Of a DNA stretch of 64,000 nt, positions 18,195 through 29,061 are shown piece by piece. The DNA lies in NCBI GenBank assembly GCA_963753725.1, contig CAVWDI010000017.1, positions 347,126-411,125 on the forward strand, in the 5' to 3' direction. Position 1 is the first letter of the stretch, and every line of letters starts with the position of its first letter. The stretch comes from CAVWDI01 sp963753725 (GTDB taxonomy: Bacteria > Chloroflexota > Anaerolineae > Anaerolineales > UBA4823). Position numbers and translations under genes: made by a program. Below the pieces are notes generated by a model that was not told the DNA's origin, searched no databases, and was given only the letters and a program-made list of their open reading frames with translations.

Positions 18195-19409
18195 TTATCC
18201 CAGATACTCCCTCAGCTTGCGACGAATTGCTGGATGTCGAAGCCTGCTTAACGCCTGCGCTTCAATTTGACGTACTCTTTCGCGAGTAACTCCCATCTTG
18301 CGTCCTACTTCCTCTAAAGTGTAAGCCTGTCCATCCAGTAATCCATAGCGCAACTGCAATATTCTCACTTCACGCGGAGGCAGCCCATCCAAAACCACAT
18401 CCAGGTGCTCTCGCAGCAGGTTATAAGTCGCAGAATCATCCGGCGCAGAAATTTCTTCATCCTGGATAAAGTCACCCAGAACAGAATCTTCTTCATCGTC
18501 CGTTGGAGTTTCCAGAGAGAGTGGACGACGGGCTACCTGGATCATGTTCTCAACTTTTGATGGGTTAACTTCCAATGCGTCGGCGAGTTCCTCCACCGAG
18601 GGATCTCTACCCAGCCGTTGTGTAAGCTGGTGTTGTATCCTTAAAAGTTTGTTGATCTGGTCTCCCATATGGACAGGAACCCGGATTGTGCGTCCCTGAT
18701 CGGCGATAGCTCGCGTGACGGCTTGACGGATCCACCAGGTTGCATATGTGCTGAACTTGTGTCCTCGACGGTAGTCAAACTTTTTCGCAGCCCGGATTAA
18801 ACCAATATTTCCTTCTTGAATCAAATCAAGAAACGGCACACCTCTTCCCATATATTTCTTTGCGACACTGATGACCAGTCGCGAATTTGCAGTGATCAGG
18901 TGTTCCCTTGCCATCCATCCATCTTGGATTAAGTATTGAAGTTCCTGACGCCGCCTTTGACCCACATTGCCTCTAGCCAATTCCTCACGCGATAAGCGGC
19001 CGTGCTCAATTCTTTGAGCCAACTCAACTTCCTCTTCGGCGGTCAATAAAGGTACTCTTCCCACTTCTTTCAGATACAAACCAATCGTATCGTCTGTGTC
19101 GATATTCGCCAGGTAGTTTTCTTCGATCGATATTTCCTTGCGGATATCTTCCTCTGTGTCATCTTCTTCCAATAATTCATCATCACTTGGTTCACCTATC
19201 GTTGCATCATCGATATAGGGAATACCCGCGCTCAACAATGCAGCAAAGGCTTCTTCCAATTGGTCAACATCCTGTTCCGCATCCGGAAATAACGTAAGGA
19301 TGTCATCAATTGTAACGAAAGATTTTTGTCTACCCAGCTCAACCAATCTGGCAATCGCTGGATGTACATCTTGATCTTCGATTTTGTTTAATAATGCTTC
19401 ATCAATCAT
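18195..19409 (-). CDS. rpoD: Primary sigma factor RpoD/SigA
   Basis: 404 residues. Region 1.1-like N-terminus (1-65), an acidic linker, region 1.2 (DTIGLYLKEVGRVPLL), the region 2 core (FLDLIQEGNIGLIRAAKKFDYRRG, then FSTYATWWIRQAVTRAIADQ, which melts the -10), region 3 (RVPVHMGDQINKLLR) and the region 4.2 helix-turn-helix (TLEEVGRKMGVTRERVRQIE) for the -35. It directs housekeeping transcription. A promoter is seen at 19432-19460 and a terminator at 18036-18104. Confidence 0.97.
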   Translation of the reverse strand: MIDEALLNKIEDQDVHPAIARLVELGRQKSFVTIDDILTLFPDAEQDVDQLEEAFAALLSAGIPYIDDATIGEPSDDELLEEDDTEEDIRKEISIEENYLANIDTDDTIGLYLKEVGRVPLLTAEEEVELAQRIEHGRLSREELARGNVGQRRRQELQYLIQDGWMAREHLITANSRLVISVAKKYMGRGVPFLDLIQEGNIGLIRAAKKFDYRRGHKFSTYATWWIRQAVTRAIADQGRTIRVPVHMGDQINKLLRIQHQLTQRLGRDPSVEELADALEVNPSKVENMIQVARRPLSLETPTDDEEDSVLGDFIQDEEISAPDDSATYNLLREHLDVVLDGLPPREVRILQLRYGLLDGQAYTLEEVGRKMGVTRERVRQIEAQALSRLRHPAIRRKLREYLG

Positions 19410-19431
19410 AAATTCTCCACTACCTTTAAAC

Positions 19432-19460
19432 AGAATACACCGATTTTAATTAAAAATCAA
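19432..19460 (-). promoter_or_regulatory. Promoter of rpoD
   Basis: Minus strand TTGATT (19455-19460) and TATTCT (19432-19437) with a 17-base spacer, about 22 bases before the start codon. Confidence 0.6.
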
Positions 19461-19566
19461 TGCTCAATTTTTACGAATTACTTTTTATAAATTTCCACAA
19501 ATAGAAATACACTCTACAAATCGATAATTTTATCGTAAGTATGATAATTTTTGGCGGTGATGTATT

Positions 19567-20127
19567 TTATGGAATGGGAGATTGTATTACTTTTTCAGCT
19601 ATGGGAGGATTGAGTATTAAATCACCTATTGCATCTATCCCAGACTTGTTCACTACCAATATTTCATTTTGATCAGTACCGACATAATATCCACTTTCGG
19701 TGGGTGTAGTTTTTCCTGTATAAATCGTTGATTGATTACCATCCGTAAAATCTAACTCAATAATATATGTTGGTTGATCCAATCCAATATCTTCATCAGG
19801 AGGAGAAGGCGAAATTTTCGACAATACCCTCAATGTACTTATTTGAACTCAATACAAAATCTAGTGCAATTGTATCTACCACACGTAAATCTGTATCCTT
19901 AAAATCCAATCACCATACTCATCCAACTTTATTTCAATATTATTTCCTTCCTCGTTTTCCACTGCTAGCGCTGATATTTCATTATCCTCCAGGTCAAATA
20001 AATATTCAGCGTCTGGCGTTAGCGTTGGATCTACTTTACTGGAGATATTGTTTTGCTGAAACAATAATGCCACAGCCACAAGACCAAAAAAAATCCCTAC
20101 TACGATCCATGTAGTTCTCCGAATCAC
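19567..20127 (-). CDS. DUF4340-like protein of a Gld-type ABC operon, with two frame breaks
   Basis: Read across the breaks it is about 185 residues: one N-terminal membrane anchor (TTWIVVGIFFGLVAVALLF), then a region with repeated beta-type patterns (TYIIELDFTDGNQSTIYTGKTTPTESGYYV) typical of DUF4340, found downstream of GldG-like genes. The first break is near 19905, where one A seems missing (WILKDTDLRVVDTIALDFVLS follows). The second is near 19835. It is 3 bases after the gldG-like gene. The family is thought to be an accessory part of the transporter. Confidence 0.7.
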
Positions 20128-20130
20128 AAA

Positions 20131-21683
20131 CTAACCTCGCTGACGGCGGTTGAACCAGGTGTAAAAACCGAGCAAAAGCGCCGATCCAGGTATCAGGATC
20201 ACGGTAACCAATAAGATAATATTGGTCGCTATCGGCTGAAGCGGGATAATATTTCTTTGTGTGCTCTGTTTCGGAGTTAAACTGATAATATCTTCCTGAC
20301 CTGCAAGCCAATCGACCGAATTGACTAATAGGTCTCCATTTGCATACGCGAAATAATTTGAGTTATTTGCAAAATCAGAATCTCCAAAAGCAACCAATCT
20401 GCTTTGGGTATCAAAATCTTCCGCAACAACTGCCAACGATACAGGTCCTGCCAGATCCTCGCCTTCCATAAAGGAAGCCCCTTCGGGATCATCAGCGAGC
20501 ACCTCTAGATCGGTTTCAGCCCATGATTGTTCTCCTGTCTTTACCAGTTCGACCCTGCTAGTTTTGACATCGGAGTCGTTTACGGTTACGCTGCGAACTG
20601 TTGGATATTGAGAGGAGATATTTTCCAGCTTTGATGTAATCACATGCTGCGCGTATTCATCAGCAAATGGAGCAAATAGTTGCATTGAATTTGAAATCGA
20701 TAACAATATCCTCGCCAAATGTGATGCCCCATTCTTCATCCAGAAACTCAGCCATTGCATCCGTTTGATCTCCAAAATCGGTTAATGGTAGAGGTTCCTG
20801 CATTATTAGCAGAGAGCCGCTGTTCGTAAGGAAGTCCCCAATTCTTTCCACTTCACCAGCGGAGATTGGGTTAATCGGACCTGCAATTATTAAAATATTG
20901 GCATCATCCGGTATTTGATCAGTTGTTAATAAATTCAATTTCTCGACAGAATAGTTTTTACTCTCCAGAGTCCTCTTTACCTGGGAATAACCTTCTTCAC
21001 CAGGAATGTCAGGATCATATTCACCATGTCCAGTGAGGAAATAAACTTTTCTCACCTCTGGGCTTATCAACCGAACCAGCGCTGCGGTTATTTCTTGTTC
21101 ACTAATAAAATTAACAGCCTCTTGATTGTCACCCATTCTGATGACTACTGTACCATCCCTCGATATCTTCGCCTGTTCAGCAGCCAGGGGATTTGCTTCG
21201 GGGTCAACAAACTCGAAATCAAAATTTTCGTTTGAGTGAAATTTATACAGATCTAAAATTTCATAAGCCTCATCGGAAGGTAAGCGAGGTGTGAAAAATG
21301 CAGTGGCAAACACTTTTGTATTTTAACTTCTCCAATGTATCCAGTGTTTCCACAGCAAGGGTATGCTCTTGGTCCTCGGTGAGATCTTTCCGCCACGGAT
21401 TATTGAATACCATGAAATTAATTACCAGGATAATCCCTATAAAAGCGGCGCTTAAAACCAGGGCATTACTTCCATGTCTAGCCTGTCTGCCAGACAATAA
21501 TTGTCGAACTCGTTCTGGATCCAGGATTGTAAATACAGCCAAACCGATAACCACTAATCCGAGGCTGATTTGTAAGTAGAGATTCCATTCCCGCTGAAAA
21601 AAGAATAGTAGGATGGCTGCTACACCTGCCAATCCTGCCAGGACTAACCCCAAAGGTGCAAATCTACGCCACTTTGAATTCAT
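20131..21683 (-). CDS. GldG-like ABC transporter auxiliary protein, with two frame breaks
   Basis: About 517 residues. Two N-terminal helices and a third near 85-105, then an extracellular domain of the GldG/IFT52-like type (VYFLTGHGEYDPD, ANILIIAGPINPISAGEVERI, SLLIMQEPLP), and a last helix near the C-terminus followed by NRRQRG. Breaks lie near 21300 and at GATTTC (20693-20698), where removing one T gives VIDSNSMQLFAPFADEY. Its ATG at 21683 overlaps the permease stop as TGATG. Its substrate is not known. Confidence 0.8.
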
Positions 21684-22426
21684 CAGCGCCACCGCCGTAC
21701 TTCTACTGAAATCGTTCCTATAAACAAGGAAAAAGCAGTTACACTCAAATAATAAACGACATCACGCAGGTCGATAATTCCGCGGAGTAAGTTTGCATAT
21801 AAATGATCGCTGAAATTTAAATATTGGATCAGCTCGATGTTTCCCCCAGTCGGACCAACCACCCTCATGATTGGATCTAAAATCCACCACAATACGATAA
21901 ACACACCCAGGGTCGCTACAAATGCAGCGATTTGGTTGCTGAAAAATGAAGATATGGCTACACCGATGGCAATTAATGCCGCGCATAATAGAATAATACC
22001 CAAATAACCGCTGATAAATGGTCCTTGATCGATGCCAGGCTGGACTAATTGGTTCAACATCAAAGGGTAGATTAGAGTGACGGCAACCAGTGTTAACAAT
22101 AGTAACAGGCCGCCAAACCATTTTCCCACAATCAATTCCCAATCCCGCACCGGCGCAGTCAACAGTAGTTCAATTGTTCCCAATCGCTGTTCCTCAGCCA
22201 GCAGTCTGGTTGTCAGCGCAGGCGTTATCAGAACAAGCATGGTCGCTAAGGGCGCTATGATGATTTCTACACTCGGTATATAACCTGGCTGTAGCATCAC
22301 AACCTGTAAATTCAAATAAAAGAATATCCCAATCACCAGTAGAAAAATAAAAGCAATCGTATAAGGGATCCAATCCGAAAAATATCTTTTGTACTCACGG
22401 CTGGCAATTATCCAAATATTACGCAT
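21683..22426 (-). CDS. ABC-2 type permease of a Gld-type transporter
   Basis: 247 residues with six membrane helices (ABC-2 family; GldF-like). RLLAEEQRLGTIELLLTAPVRDWELIVGKW is the conserved cytoplasmic coupling region between helices. I prefer the ATG at 22426 (MRNIWIIASREYKRYF) because it overlaps the end of the ATPase gene; 66 bases of open frame lie upstream but read like the ATPase tail in another frame. Confidence 0.88.
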   Translation of the reverse strand: MRNIWIIASREYKRYFSDWIPYTIAFIFLLVIGIFFYLNLQVVMLQPGYIPSVEIIIAPLATMLVLITPALTTRLLAEEQRLGTIELLLTAPVRDWELIVGKWFGGLLLLLTLVAVTLIYPLMLNQLVQPGIDQGPFISGYLGIILLCAALIAIGVAISSFFSNQIAAFVATLGVFIVLWWILDPIMRVVGPTGGNIELIQYLNFSDHLYANLLRGIIDLRDVVYYLSVTAFSLFIGTISVEVRRWR

Positions 22427-23398
22427 CGCTAACCTCAGTTGAGTCGTTTTCCAATGAATCATCTGCCACGCCTGGCGGTTCTGGTTCGTCACGGGTGAGT
22501 TCCAAAAAGATGTCTTCCAAACTCATACCTGTTCGAACTCATCTCGAGGAGATCATAACCCTCGTTTACGATCGCCTTTGCTACTTGAGGTCTCGGGTCC
22601 AATCCCGGTACCGTTTCAAATTCCAGATTTCCATCTTCTCCCAATATAATTCGACCAACCCCATCAATATCTTTTAAGGCGTTTTCCACACCATCCAAGT
22701 CTCCCCCAACCTGCAATTGAATTCTCTGCGAACCTGTTAACCTGGCCTGCAATTGCTGTGGAGTGTCTTCCGCCACCAGTTTTCCTTTATTTATGATCAG
22801 CACTCTATTACATACATGTTGCGCCTCGGATAATATATGCGTTGATAAAAGTACTGTTCGCCGTTTTCCTAATTCTCTTATCAGATTGCGCACTTCAATT
22901 ATTTGAGCCGGGTCAAGTCCAATCGTTGGTTCATCCAAGATTTAATACTTGCGGATCGTGAATTAATGCTTGAGCCAAACCTACCCGCTGGCGTAATCCC
23001 TTCGACAGACTTGCGATGTAACTCTCGGCACGATCTTCAATGTGCATCTTTTCAATAACTTCATCGACACGATCCTCAACATCACTGACCTGGCGCAAAT
23101 CTGCCATGTATTTTAAATAGTCGAATACAGTCATATCAGAGTAAAGAGGTACTGTTTCGGGTAAGTAACCAACGCGTCGTCTGACTTCGATGGATTGGTC
23201 TATGACATCAAAACCAGCCACGCTAGCCGTTCCAGCGTTCGGCGGCATATATCCGCATAAAATCCGCATCGTGGTTGTTTTACCTGCGCCATTTGGACCT
23301 AAAAATCCAATAATCTCCCCCTCATCCGCGTGAAAGGAAACATTATCGATTGCTCGCTTAGGTCCATAATCCTTGGTCAGTCTTTCAACCCGGATCAT
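22419..23398 (-). CDS. ABC transporter ATPase of a Gld-type transporter, with two frame breaks
   Basis: About 325 residues. Walker A GPNGAGKT at 34-41, Q-loop GYLPETVPLY, signature LSKGLRQR, then Walker B and DEPTIGLDP, H-loop STHILSE. The Walker B region is broken near 22941 (TTAAATC; without one A it reads VLILDEP). A second break at GAGTTC (22535-22540) hides the true C-terminus; removing one T gives SRTGMSLEDIFLELTRDEPE and a stop at 22419. ATP hydrolysis drives the permease encoded next. Functional in all motifs once the breaks are read through. Confidence 0.88.
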
Positions 23399-23435
23399 TA
23401 ATTCTCCTTATGAAAAGCTATGTTTTACACGAAAA

Positions 23436-23465
23436 AGCACAGCGGCTTCCTTCGGCTGCGGTGCT
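23436..23465. promoter_or_regulatory. Strong hairpin between divergent genes, terminator-like on both strands
   Basis: AGCACAGCGGCT and GGCTGCGGTGCT pair with one mismatch around a TCCTTC loop; T runs follow on both strands. As it lies in the 5' leader of the ABC operon, about 40 bases before its start, it could be an attenuator rather than a gene-end terminator. Confidence 0.5.
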
Positions 23466-23658
23466 TTCTTTAAAAATGCTATCAGTTTATACATTAAAAT
23501 AAAGAGCCTTAGTCAAGTAGAGAAGGGAGTTCTAATACAATACTAATTATATTTAAATTGAAAAACACAATTTTTTATCGAGGGGAATCATCTTGTGGGA
23601 GATTATCTTGCAACTTTATTGAGATTAAGGCATACTAAAGCAAATGGAGCGCAACAAA

Positions 23659-25320
23659 ATGACAATTATTGATCTTCGCACATATTGTAAACAAATCAAG
23701 CAGCTTATTGATACAGGCCAGACTGAAGAAGCGATATCCCACTGCATGCATATTTTGGGTGCATATCCGAAACATCTCGATACATACCGGGTGTTAGGTG
23801 AAGCATATCTTGAAAGGGGCGAACATTCCGAGGCAGCGGACATATTTCAACGAGTGCTCTCATCCATCCCGGACGATTTTGTCGCTCATATCGGTATGAG
23901 TGTGATCCGAGAAGAGGATGAAAAACTCGATGAAGCGATTTGGCATATGGAACGCGCTTTTGAAGTACAGCCATCCAATAGCACGATCCAATCTGAAATC
24001 CGCCGCCTGTATGGTTCCAGGGAAGGTATTGAGCCGCAAAAAGTGCGCTTGACGCGTGGTGCGCTTGCCCGCATGTATGTCAAAGGTTCCCTTTTCCCAC
24101 AGGCCATCGGTGAACTTCAAGCGGCGCTAACTGAAGACCAAAACCGGTTTGATCTTAAGATACTTTTATCAGATGTCTATTTCAAGAGTGGAAGAGATAA
24201 TGATGGCATTAAAACATCTGAAGATGTGCTCTCCAAATTGCCATACTGCTACGGCGCAAATTTATTATTGGCAAGCTTTTATGGAAGCAGGGAACCAAAA
24301 GAAGATGCAAGATTATTCACAGATCGATTAATCGAACTCGATCCATATATCGCATACCTCAATGACCTTGATTCATCCCCTTCTGAAATTCCGGATAGCG
24401 CGGTTGAAATTGAAAAATTTGTATCTATGCCCGCGATTCTAACCGAAGGCGAAAGAGCGGTTGAGGCAATCGACCTGATAGAAAAAGACCCGGAAGTATC
24501 CGGTCAAGAAGTCATCGCCGCGGCTGCCGCGGCAGAGATTATTTCTGAAATTGCTGAGGAGGAAAGTGATGCACCTTCCGAAGCATTGGCCGGGACAGCA
24601 GTCATCTCTGAGGAGATTGAACCAGTTCAGCCCTCTGACTGGCAGCAAGAAATGGAAGAAGAAACAATTCTTGAAGACGATACAAAACCGGTATTAGTAG
24701 CTCCTCTTTCGGAAGATGAAGTCGATGTGAGTTATCAGCTTGAAAGCGGAGATGAAACTGAACCCGCAGAAGAAGGAGATATTCCGGATTGGCTGATGGA
24801 ATTGGCGGACGAAGAAACTTCAACAGAAATGGAACCAGGACCCGCAGTAATCGAGGAAGCGGCCGGTGAAATAGACGTTACTGAAGAACCAATACAATCG
24901 GAGATTGAATCAGAGCTCCCCTCAACTTCAGGGGAGGCTGCGCCTGAAGTTACCTCACCCGAGACGGTAATTGAATTCTCTCAAACGAATGAGGGTGCAA
25001 TTGCACTATCCACTGAAGGTAAATCTGTTCAAGCTGACGCTGAACAGCAAGCACCTGCACAAACCGTAAATTCACCGGATGAATTAACTCGTGCTCGTAT
25101 GGCAATCGAATCGGGGGATAAAGAAGTGGCATTAGCGCAGTATTCGGATTTGATTAAGTCCCGCCAAAACCTAACCACTGTAATCAACGATTTGGAAAAA
25201 GCGGTTGAAAAATATCCCAAGGACCCTGCTGTGCAGCGGAAACTGGGTGACGCCTACTTAAGAAATCACCAGATAAACGAAGCCATGCAGGCATATTCGA
25301 AGGCAGAGCAGCACCTATAA
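23659..25320 (+). CDS. TPR-repeat protein with long acidic linker
   Basis: 553 residues from the ATG at 23659; an ATG at 23644 in the same frame is possible, but GGAG at 23646-23649 fits the later start. Residues 1-240 and the last 60 are tetratricopeptide helices (EAISHCMHILGAYPKHLDTYRV; AYLRNHQINEAMQAYSKA). The middle, about 260-470, is strongly acidic, rich in Glu, Pro and Ser, and contains an IPDWL segment (GDIPDWLMELADEE) common in Chloroflexota TPR proteins. No signal peptide. A scaffold role in the cytoplasm is inferred. Next gene ndk is 24 bases downstream. Confidence 0.8.
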   Translation: MTIIDLRTYCKQIKQLIDTGQTEEAISHCMHILGAYPKHLDTYRVLGEAYLERGEHSEAADIFQRVLSSIPDDFVAHIGMSVIREEDEKLDEAIWHMERAFEVQPSNSTIQSEIRRLYGSREGIEPQKVRLTRGALARMYVKGSLFPQAIGELQAALTEDQNRFDLKILLSDVYFKSGRDNDGIKTSEDVLSKLPYCYGANLLLASFYGSREPKEDARLFTDRLIELDPYIAYLNDLDSSPSEIPDSAVEIEKFVSMPAILTEGERAVEAIDLIEKDPEVSGQEVIAAAAAAEIISEIAEEESDAPSEALAGTAVISEEIEPVQPSDWQQEMEEETILEDDTKPVLVAPLSEDEVDVSYQLESGDETEPAEEGDIPDWLMELADEETSTEMEPGPAVIEEAAGEIDVTEEPIQSEIESELPSTSGEAAPEVTSPETVIEFSQTNEGAIALSTEGKSVQADAEQQAPAQTVNSPDELTRARMAIESGDKEVALAQYSDLIKSRQNLTTVINDLEKAVEKYPKDPAVQRKLGDAYLRNHQINEAMQAYSKAEQHL

Positions 25321-25344
25321 CATCAAAAATTCGTGGAGATAAAT

Positions 25345-25795
25345 GTGGAAAAATCATTGGTACTAATAAAACCTGACGCGGTTCAACGCGGCTTGATCGG
25401 AGAAATAACGAAGAGGCTGGAAAACCGGGGACTCTTATTGGTTGCGACTAAGTTCATGGATGTATCTCAAGAATTAGCTGAAACACACTACGCCATCCAT
25501 AAAGGAAAACCTTTTTATGATGGTCTGATCGCGTACATAACCTCCTCACCTGTTATGGCAATGGTATGGGAGGGTCCTGAAGCCATCAAAGCTATTCGTC
25601 AGACTATGGGAGCTACGAAGCCCACTGAGGCATCCCCAGGCTCGATCCGCCACGATTTCGGATTGATGGTCGGTCGCAATTTAACGCACAGCCTCTGACT
25701 CTGTGGAAAATGGTGTTAAAGAAGTTGAACTCTGGTTCAAACCAGATGAACTGGTATCCTGGCAGCGTTCCATAAATGATTGGATTTATGAATAG
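25345..25795 (+). CDS. ndk: Nucleoside diphosphate kinase, with one frame break near 25690
   Basis: Transfers phosphate between nucleoside di- and triphosphates through a histidine. KPDAVQRGLIGEI, the Kpn-loop region, MVWEGPEAIKAIRQTMGAT and GSIRHDFGLMVGRNLTH (catalytic His) are seen. After the histidine the frame is lost in CACAGCCTCTGACTC; one base fewer gives the SDSVENG motif and KEVELWFKPDELVSWQRSI to a stop at 25795, restoring about 149 residues. The GTG at 25345 is preferred since GGAG lies 6 bases upstream. Confidence 0.9.
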
Positions 25796-26129
25796 ATAAT
25801 TGGGGGTATTGATATTACTTGTTGAGTCACCTGAAATTTCAGGGGATTAACTCGAAGAATCTATAATATACTTTTTTTCTCGATCAAAATTTGTCGGTCA
25901 CAAATTAATTTGATCAGGTAACATTTGATCGTCCTTGATCTCGAACTATCTACTCGGTATTTAGTGAGCCTTTTTGGATTATTCATGCATCTACTACTTG
26001 TTTGGATCTATCAACAATTCGGAGTTTTTTTATCCTAAATGTGTCGTACTCTGATATAATCCCAGAGAAATTAATTGATGCCACATATATAGATAGAATA
26101 CTTCACGAATACCAAATATTGAAAATTTT
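25796..26129. other. Intergenic region with AT-rich inverted repeat and a candidate promoter
   Basis: No gene is seen. GATCAAA.ATTTGT and ACAAATTAATTTGATC (about 25882-25915) form an imperfect inverted repeat. An extended -10 box TGATATAAT at 26052-26060 lies about 70 bases before the radical-SAM gene and is the best promoter candidate; there is no good -35. Confidence 0.5.
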
Positions 26130-28063
26130 ATGACGACAACGAATTCATTCGAGATATCAGAACAGTTGGATCGAATTTTGCCCACCGTACAAAAACCAGG
26201 CCGTTACACCGGTGGAGAGCTGAACCAGGTAGTTAAAGACTGGGATCAAATCAAAACACGGGTTGCGCTCATCTTTCCGGATATCTATGACCTGGGGATG
26301 TCCAACCTGGGTTTAGCGATTTTGTATGACATCCTGAATAACAAACCAGACCTGTTAGCAGAGCGTGCTTTTTCACCATGGACCGACATGGAAGATGCCA
26401 TGCGAAAAGGCAATCTGCCCATGTTCTCCCTGGAGACCCGTCACCTATTATCCGATTTTGATATCCTTGGTTTTTCCTTTCCTTACGAAACGTTATACAC
26501 CAACGCCCTCAATATGCTCGATCTTGCACACATTCCCTTGTTTACCAGCGAAAGAAATTCTTCTCACCCCCTGGTAATCGCTGGCGGGCATGCTGCTTTT
26601 AATCCGGAACCAATGCACGCATTTATCGATGCGTTCGTGATTGGTGAAGGCGAAGAGGTGATCCTTGACATCGTTGATATTTACCAGGATTGGAAAAAAT
26701 CGGGATCCTCTCGTCCAACCCTGCTGGAATCCTTATCTATAATCTGGGGTGTATATGTTCCTTCACTGTATCAAGCGCATTATTATTCTGACGGCACCCT
26801 TTCAAATATTGAAAAATTGGTTGACACAGCTCCCCTGCCAATAATCAAACGCATACTCCCGCATCTCCCGCCCCCGGTCACCCGCTTCGTGGTTCCTTAT
26901 ATCGATGTGGTGCACAACCGGCTGCCGATAGAGATTATGCGCGGCTGCACGCGCGGCTGCCGCTTCTGTCACGCGGGGATGATCACCCGCCCTGTTCGGG
27001 AAAGACCTGTGGATGAAATAATTGGAGCCATCGAGCAGGCACATGCGCTTACCGGATACGAGGAGGTCGGATTACTCTCATTATCCTCTTCTGACTACAC
27101 GCAAATATTGGATCTGGTTCAAAAGATCGATAAGCGCTTTGATAATAGTCATCTGGCTGTATCTCTTCCATCCCTCAGGATCGAAATCGTTCTCAGTGGA
27201 ATTGATGGATGCGCTCAATAAATCGAAGCGCGGTGGATTTACCTTAGCTCCTGAAGCCGCCACTGAAAGAATGCGCGAGATCATCAATAAACCCCTTTCA
27301 AACGATCAGCTTTTAGATACGGCACGGGCGATCTTTGACCGCGGATGGACAAAGATCAAACTTTATTTCATGATCGGGCATCCTTCTGAAACCATAGAAG
27401 ACGTTTTAGCCATCAGTGATCTATGCAAAGCTGTACTGAGAGAGGGCAAACAAAGGGTTGGTAACCGTGTCCAGGTTACCGCCGGTGTCAGCACATTCAT
27501 CCCCAAACCGCACACCCCCTTCCAATGGGTCCCATGTGATCCATTCGAACAAATCAAAGAAAAGCAAGCCTTGTTGAAAAGAACGCTGCGCGGCAAGGGC
27601 CTAAAACTGAATTGGAATGCGCCCGAAGATACCATGCTGGAATCATGGTTGTCGCGCGGCGACCGGCGTTTGTCAGAAGTAGTGCTGGAAGCATGGAAGC
27701 GCGGCGCCAGGTTTGACGCATGGAAGGAGCATTTTCGCTACGATATATGGCTCGAAATCTTTCCAGGCTGCTGGCTTAGATCCGGCATTCTATACCCACC
27801 GCCAGCGCTCGATCGATGAGACCCTACCCTGGGATCATATCGATTCCGCCGTCCGCAAGAAATTCCTTACCGAGGATTACCTGTGGAGTAAAAACGGGAA
27901 GACCAGGATCGACTGCCGCGAGCGCTGTTTTGCTTGCGGGATTTTACCCACATTTGCTGATCTGCGCAGAAATTTTCCTGGAGACATCTGGCAGTGTCCG
28001 GAGGTCAAATCAAAACGTATACCAACCAAAGAAATACTCACAAATGTGAAAGTACCTGGGTAA
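26130..28063 (+). CDS. Radical SAM protein of the TIGR03960 type, with two frame breaks
   Basis: About 644 residues. An N-terminal B12-binding-like region (RVALIFPDIYDLGMSNLGL, VIAGGHAAFNPEPM, IGEGEEVILDIV) is followed by the 4Fe-4S motif Cys273-x3-Cys277-x2-Cys280 (RGCTRGCRFCHAG), and later GGFTLAPEAATERMR and GVSTFIPKPHTPFQW. The C-terminal part has CRERCFACG. Breaks occur at GAAATC (27183-27188) and GAAATC (27754-27759); removing one A in each gives RIESFSVELMDA and WLESFQAAGLDP. The TIGR03936 partner follows 66 bases later. The reaction is unknown; the pair is widespread near rne/rng or rplU-rpmA-obgE. Confidence 0.9.
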
Positions 28064-28129
28064 TCCTGCCCCGGATTCCTCATCAACAATATCAATTTCA
28101 TACATATCAAAACCCTGAACATATAAAAT

Positions 28130-28750
28130 ATGCGTGCCAGGATAACATTCTCCAAACTTGAAGGTATGCGATATACCGGTCATCTGGATCTGTATAAAAC
28201 CTGGGAGCGGACAATTCGCAGAGCTAAGTTACCGCTGGCTTATACTCAAGGCTTCAACCCGCGCCCGCGCATCAATCTGGCTGCAGCATTACCGCTGGGA
28301 TTTACCGGTGGCAATGAGATCATGGATATCTGGTTTGAGAAAGATTTACCAGTATATGAAATCACTAATAACATAAATAACTCACTACCACCAGGGTTGT
28401 CTCTGGGGAATGTAGAGACTATCGATTCGAAAGAGCCTTCTTTACAAACTCAATTGGTCGCCTCCGTATATATTGCAAAAATTGCGGAACCGATAACAGA
28501 ACTGGATCATCACATTGAGGACCTTCTGGTTAAGACCGAAATATTACGCGAACGGCGCGGCAAAACTTACAATCTACGCCCATTGATTCTTGAGTTATCA
28601 ACCTTACCAAAAGAAATTAACCAACAGCGAATTTACATACGTCTCTCAACCCGCGAAGGCGCTAGCGGTCGACCTGATGAAGTGACTTCTGAGTTGGGAA
28701 TCACGCCCGAGGCCGTCCGTATTCACCGGGAAAAGCTGATATTTACCTGA
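28130..28750 (+). CDS. TIGR03936 family radical-SAM-linked protein (DUF2344)
   Basis: 206 residues. The family N-terminus RITFSKLEGMRYTGHLDLYKTWERTIRRA and GFNPRPRINLAAALPLG are clear. The protein is always next to the TIGR03960 radical-SAM enzyme, sometimes fused to it, and is thought to act with it. It has no cysteine motif of its own. Confidence 0.92.
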   Translation: MRARITFSKLEGMRYTGHLDLYKTWERTIRRAKLPLAYTQGFNPRPRINLAAALPLGFTGGNEIMDIWFEKDLPVYEITNNINNSLPPGLSLGNVETIDSKEPSLQTQLVASVYIAKIAEPITELDHHIEDLLVKTEILRERRGKTYNLRPLILELSTLPKEINQQRIYIRLSTREGASGRPDEVTSELGITPEAVRIHREKLIFT

Positions 28751-28803
28751 TCTTTATTGGTGGTCATAATCTACTCGTGGTAGAATCCCAATCGAATTTT
28801 TAT

Positions 28804-28875
28804 GCCCCCATAGCTCAGTGGATAGAGCGTTGCCCTCCGGAGGCAAAAACCCGCGTTCGAATCGCGGTGGGGGTG
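28804..28875 (+). tRNA. tRNA-Arg (anticodon CCG)
   Basis: Cloverleaf: acceptor GCCCCCA/TGGGGGT (first pair G-T), D arm GCTC-AGTGGATA-GAGC, anticodon arm TTGCC-CTCCGGA-GGCAA with CCG at 28837-28839, T arm CCGCG-TTCGAAT-CGCGG, discriminator G. CCA is not encoded. Confidence 0.95.
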
Positions 28876-29061
28876 CTTTCTATTTAAGGGGATCTTGAAT
28901 AATCTGGATAAATATTAGAAAATACAAATCATGCTTTTTCTAATACTAGAATACGCAGAATCCGAATATAATACCCCTGATCAATCAACTATTATTGTAT
29001 AATTATTGATTTCTGCATTTCGTAATTCCTAACCATATATCGAAATCCAGAGGTGCAAACA

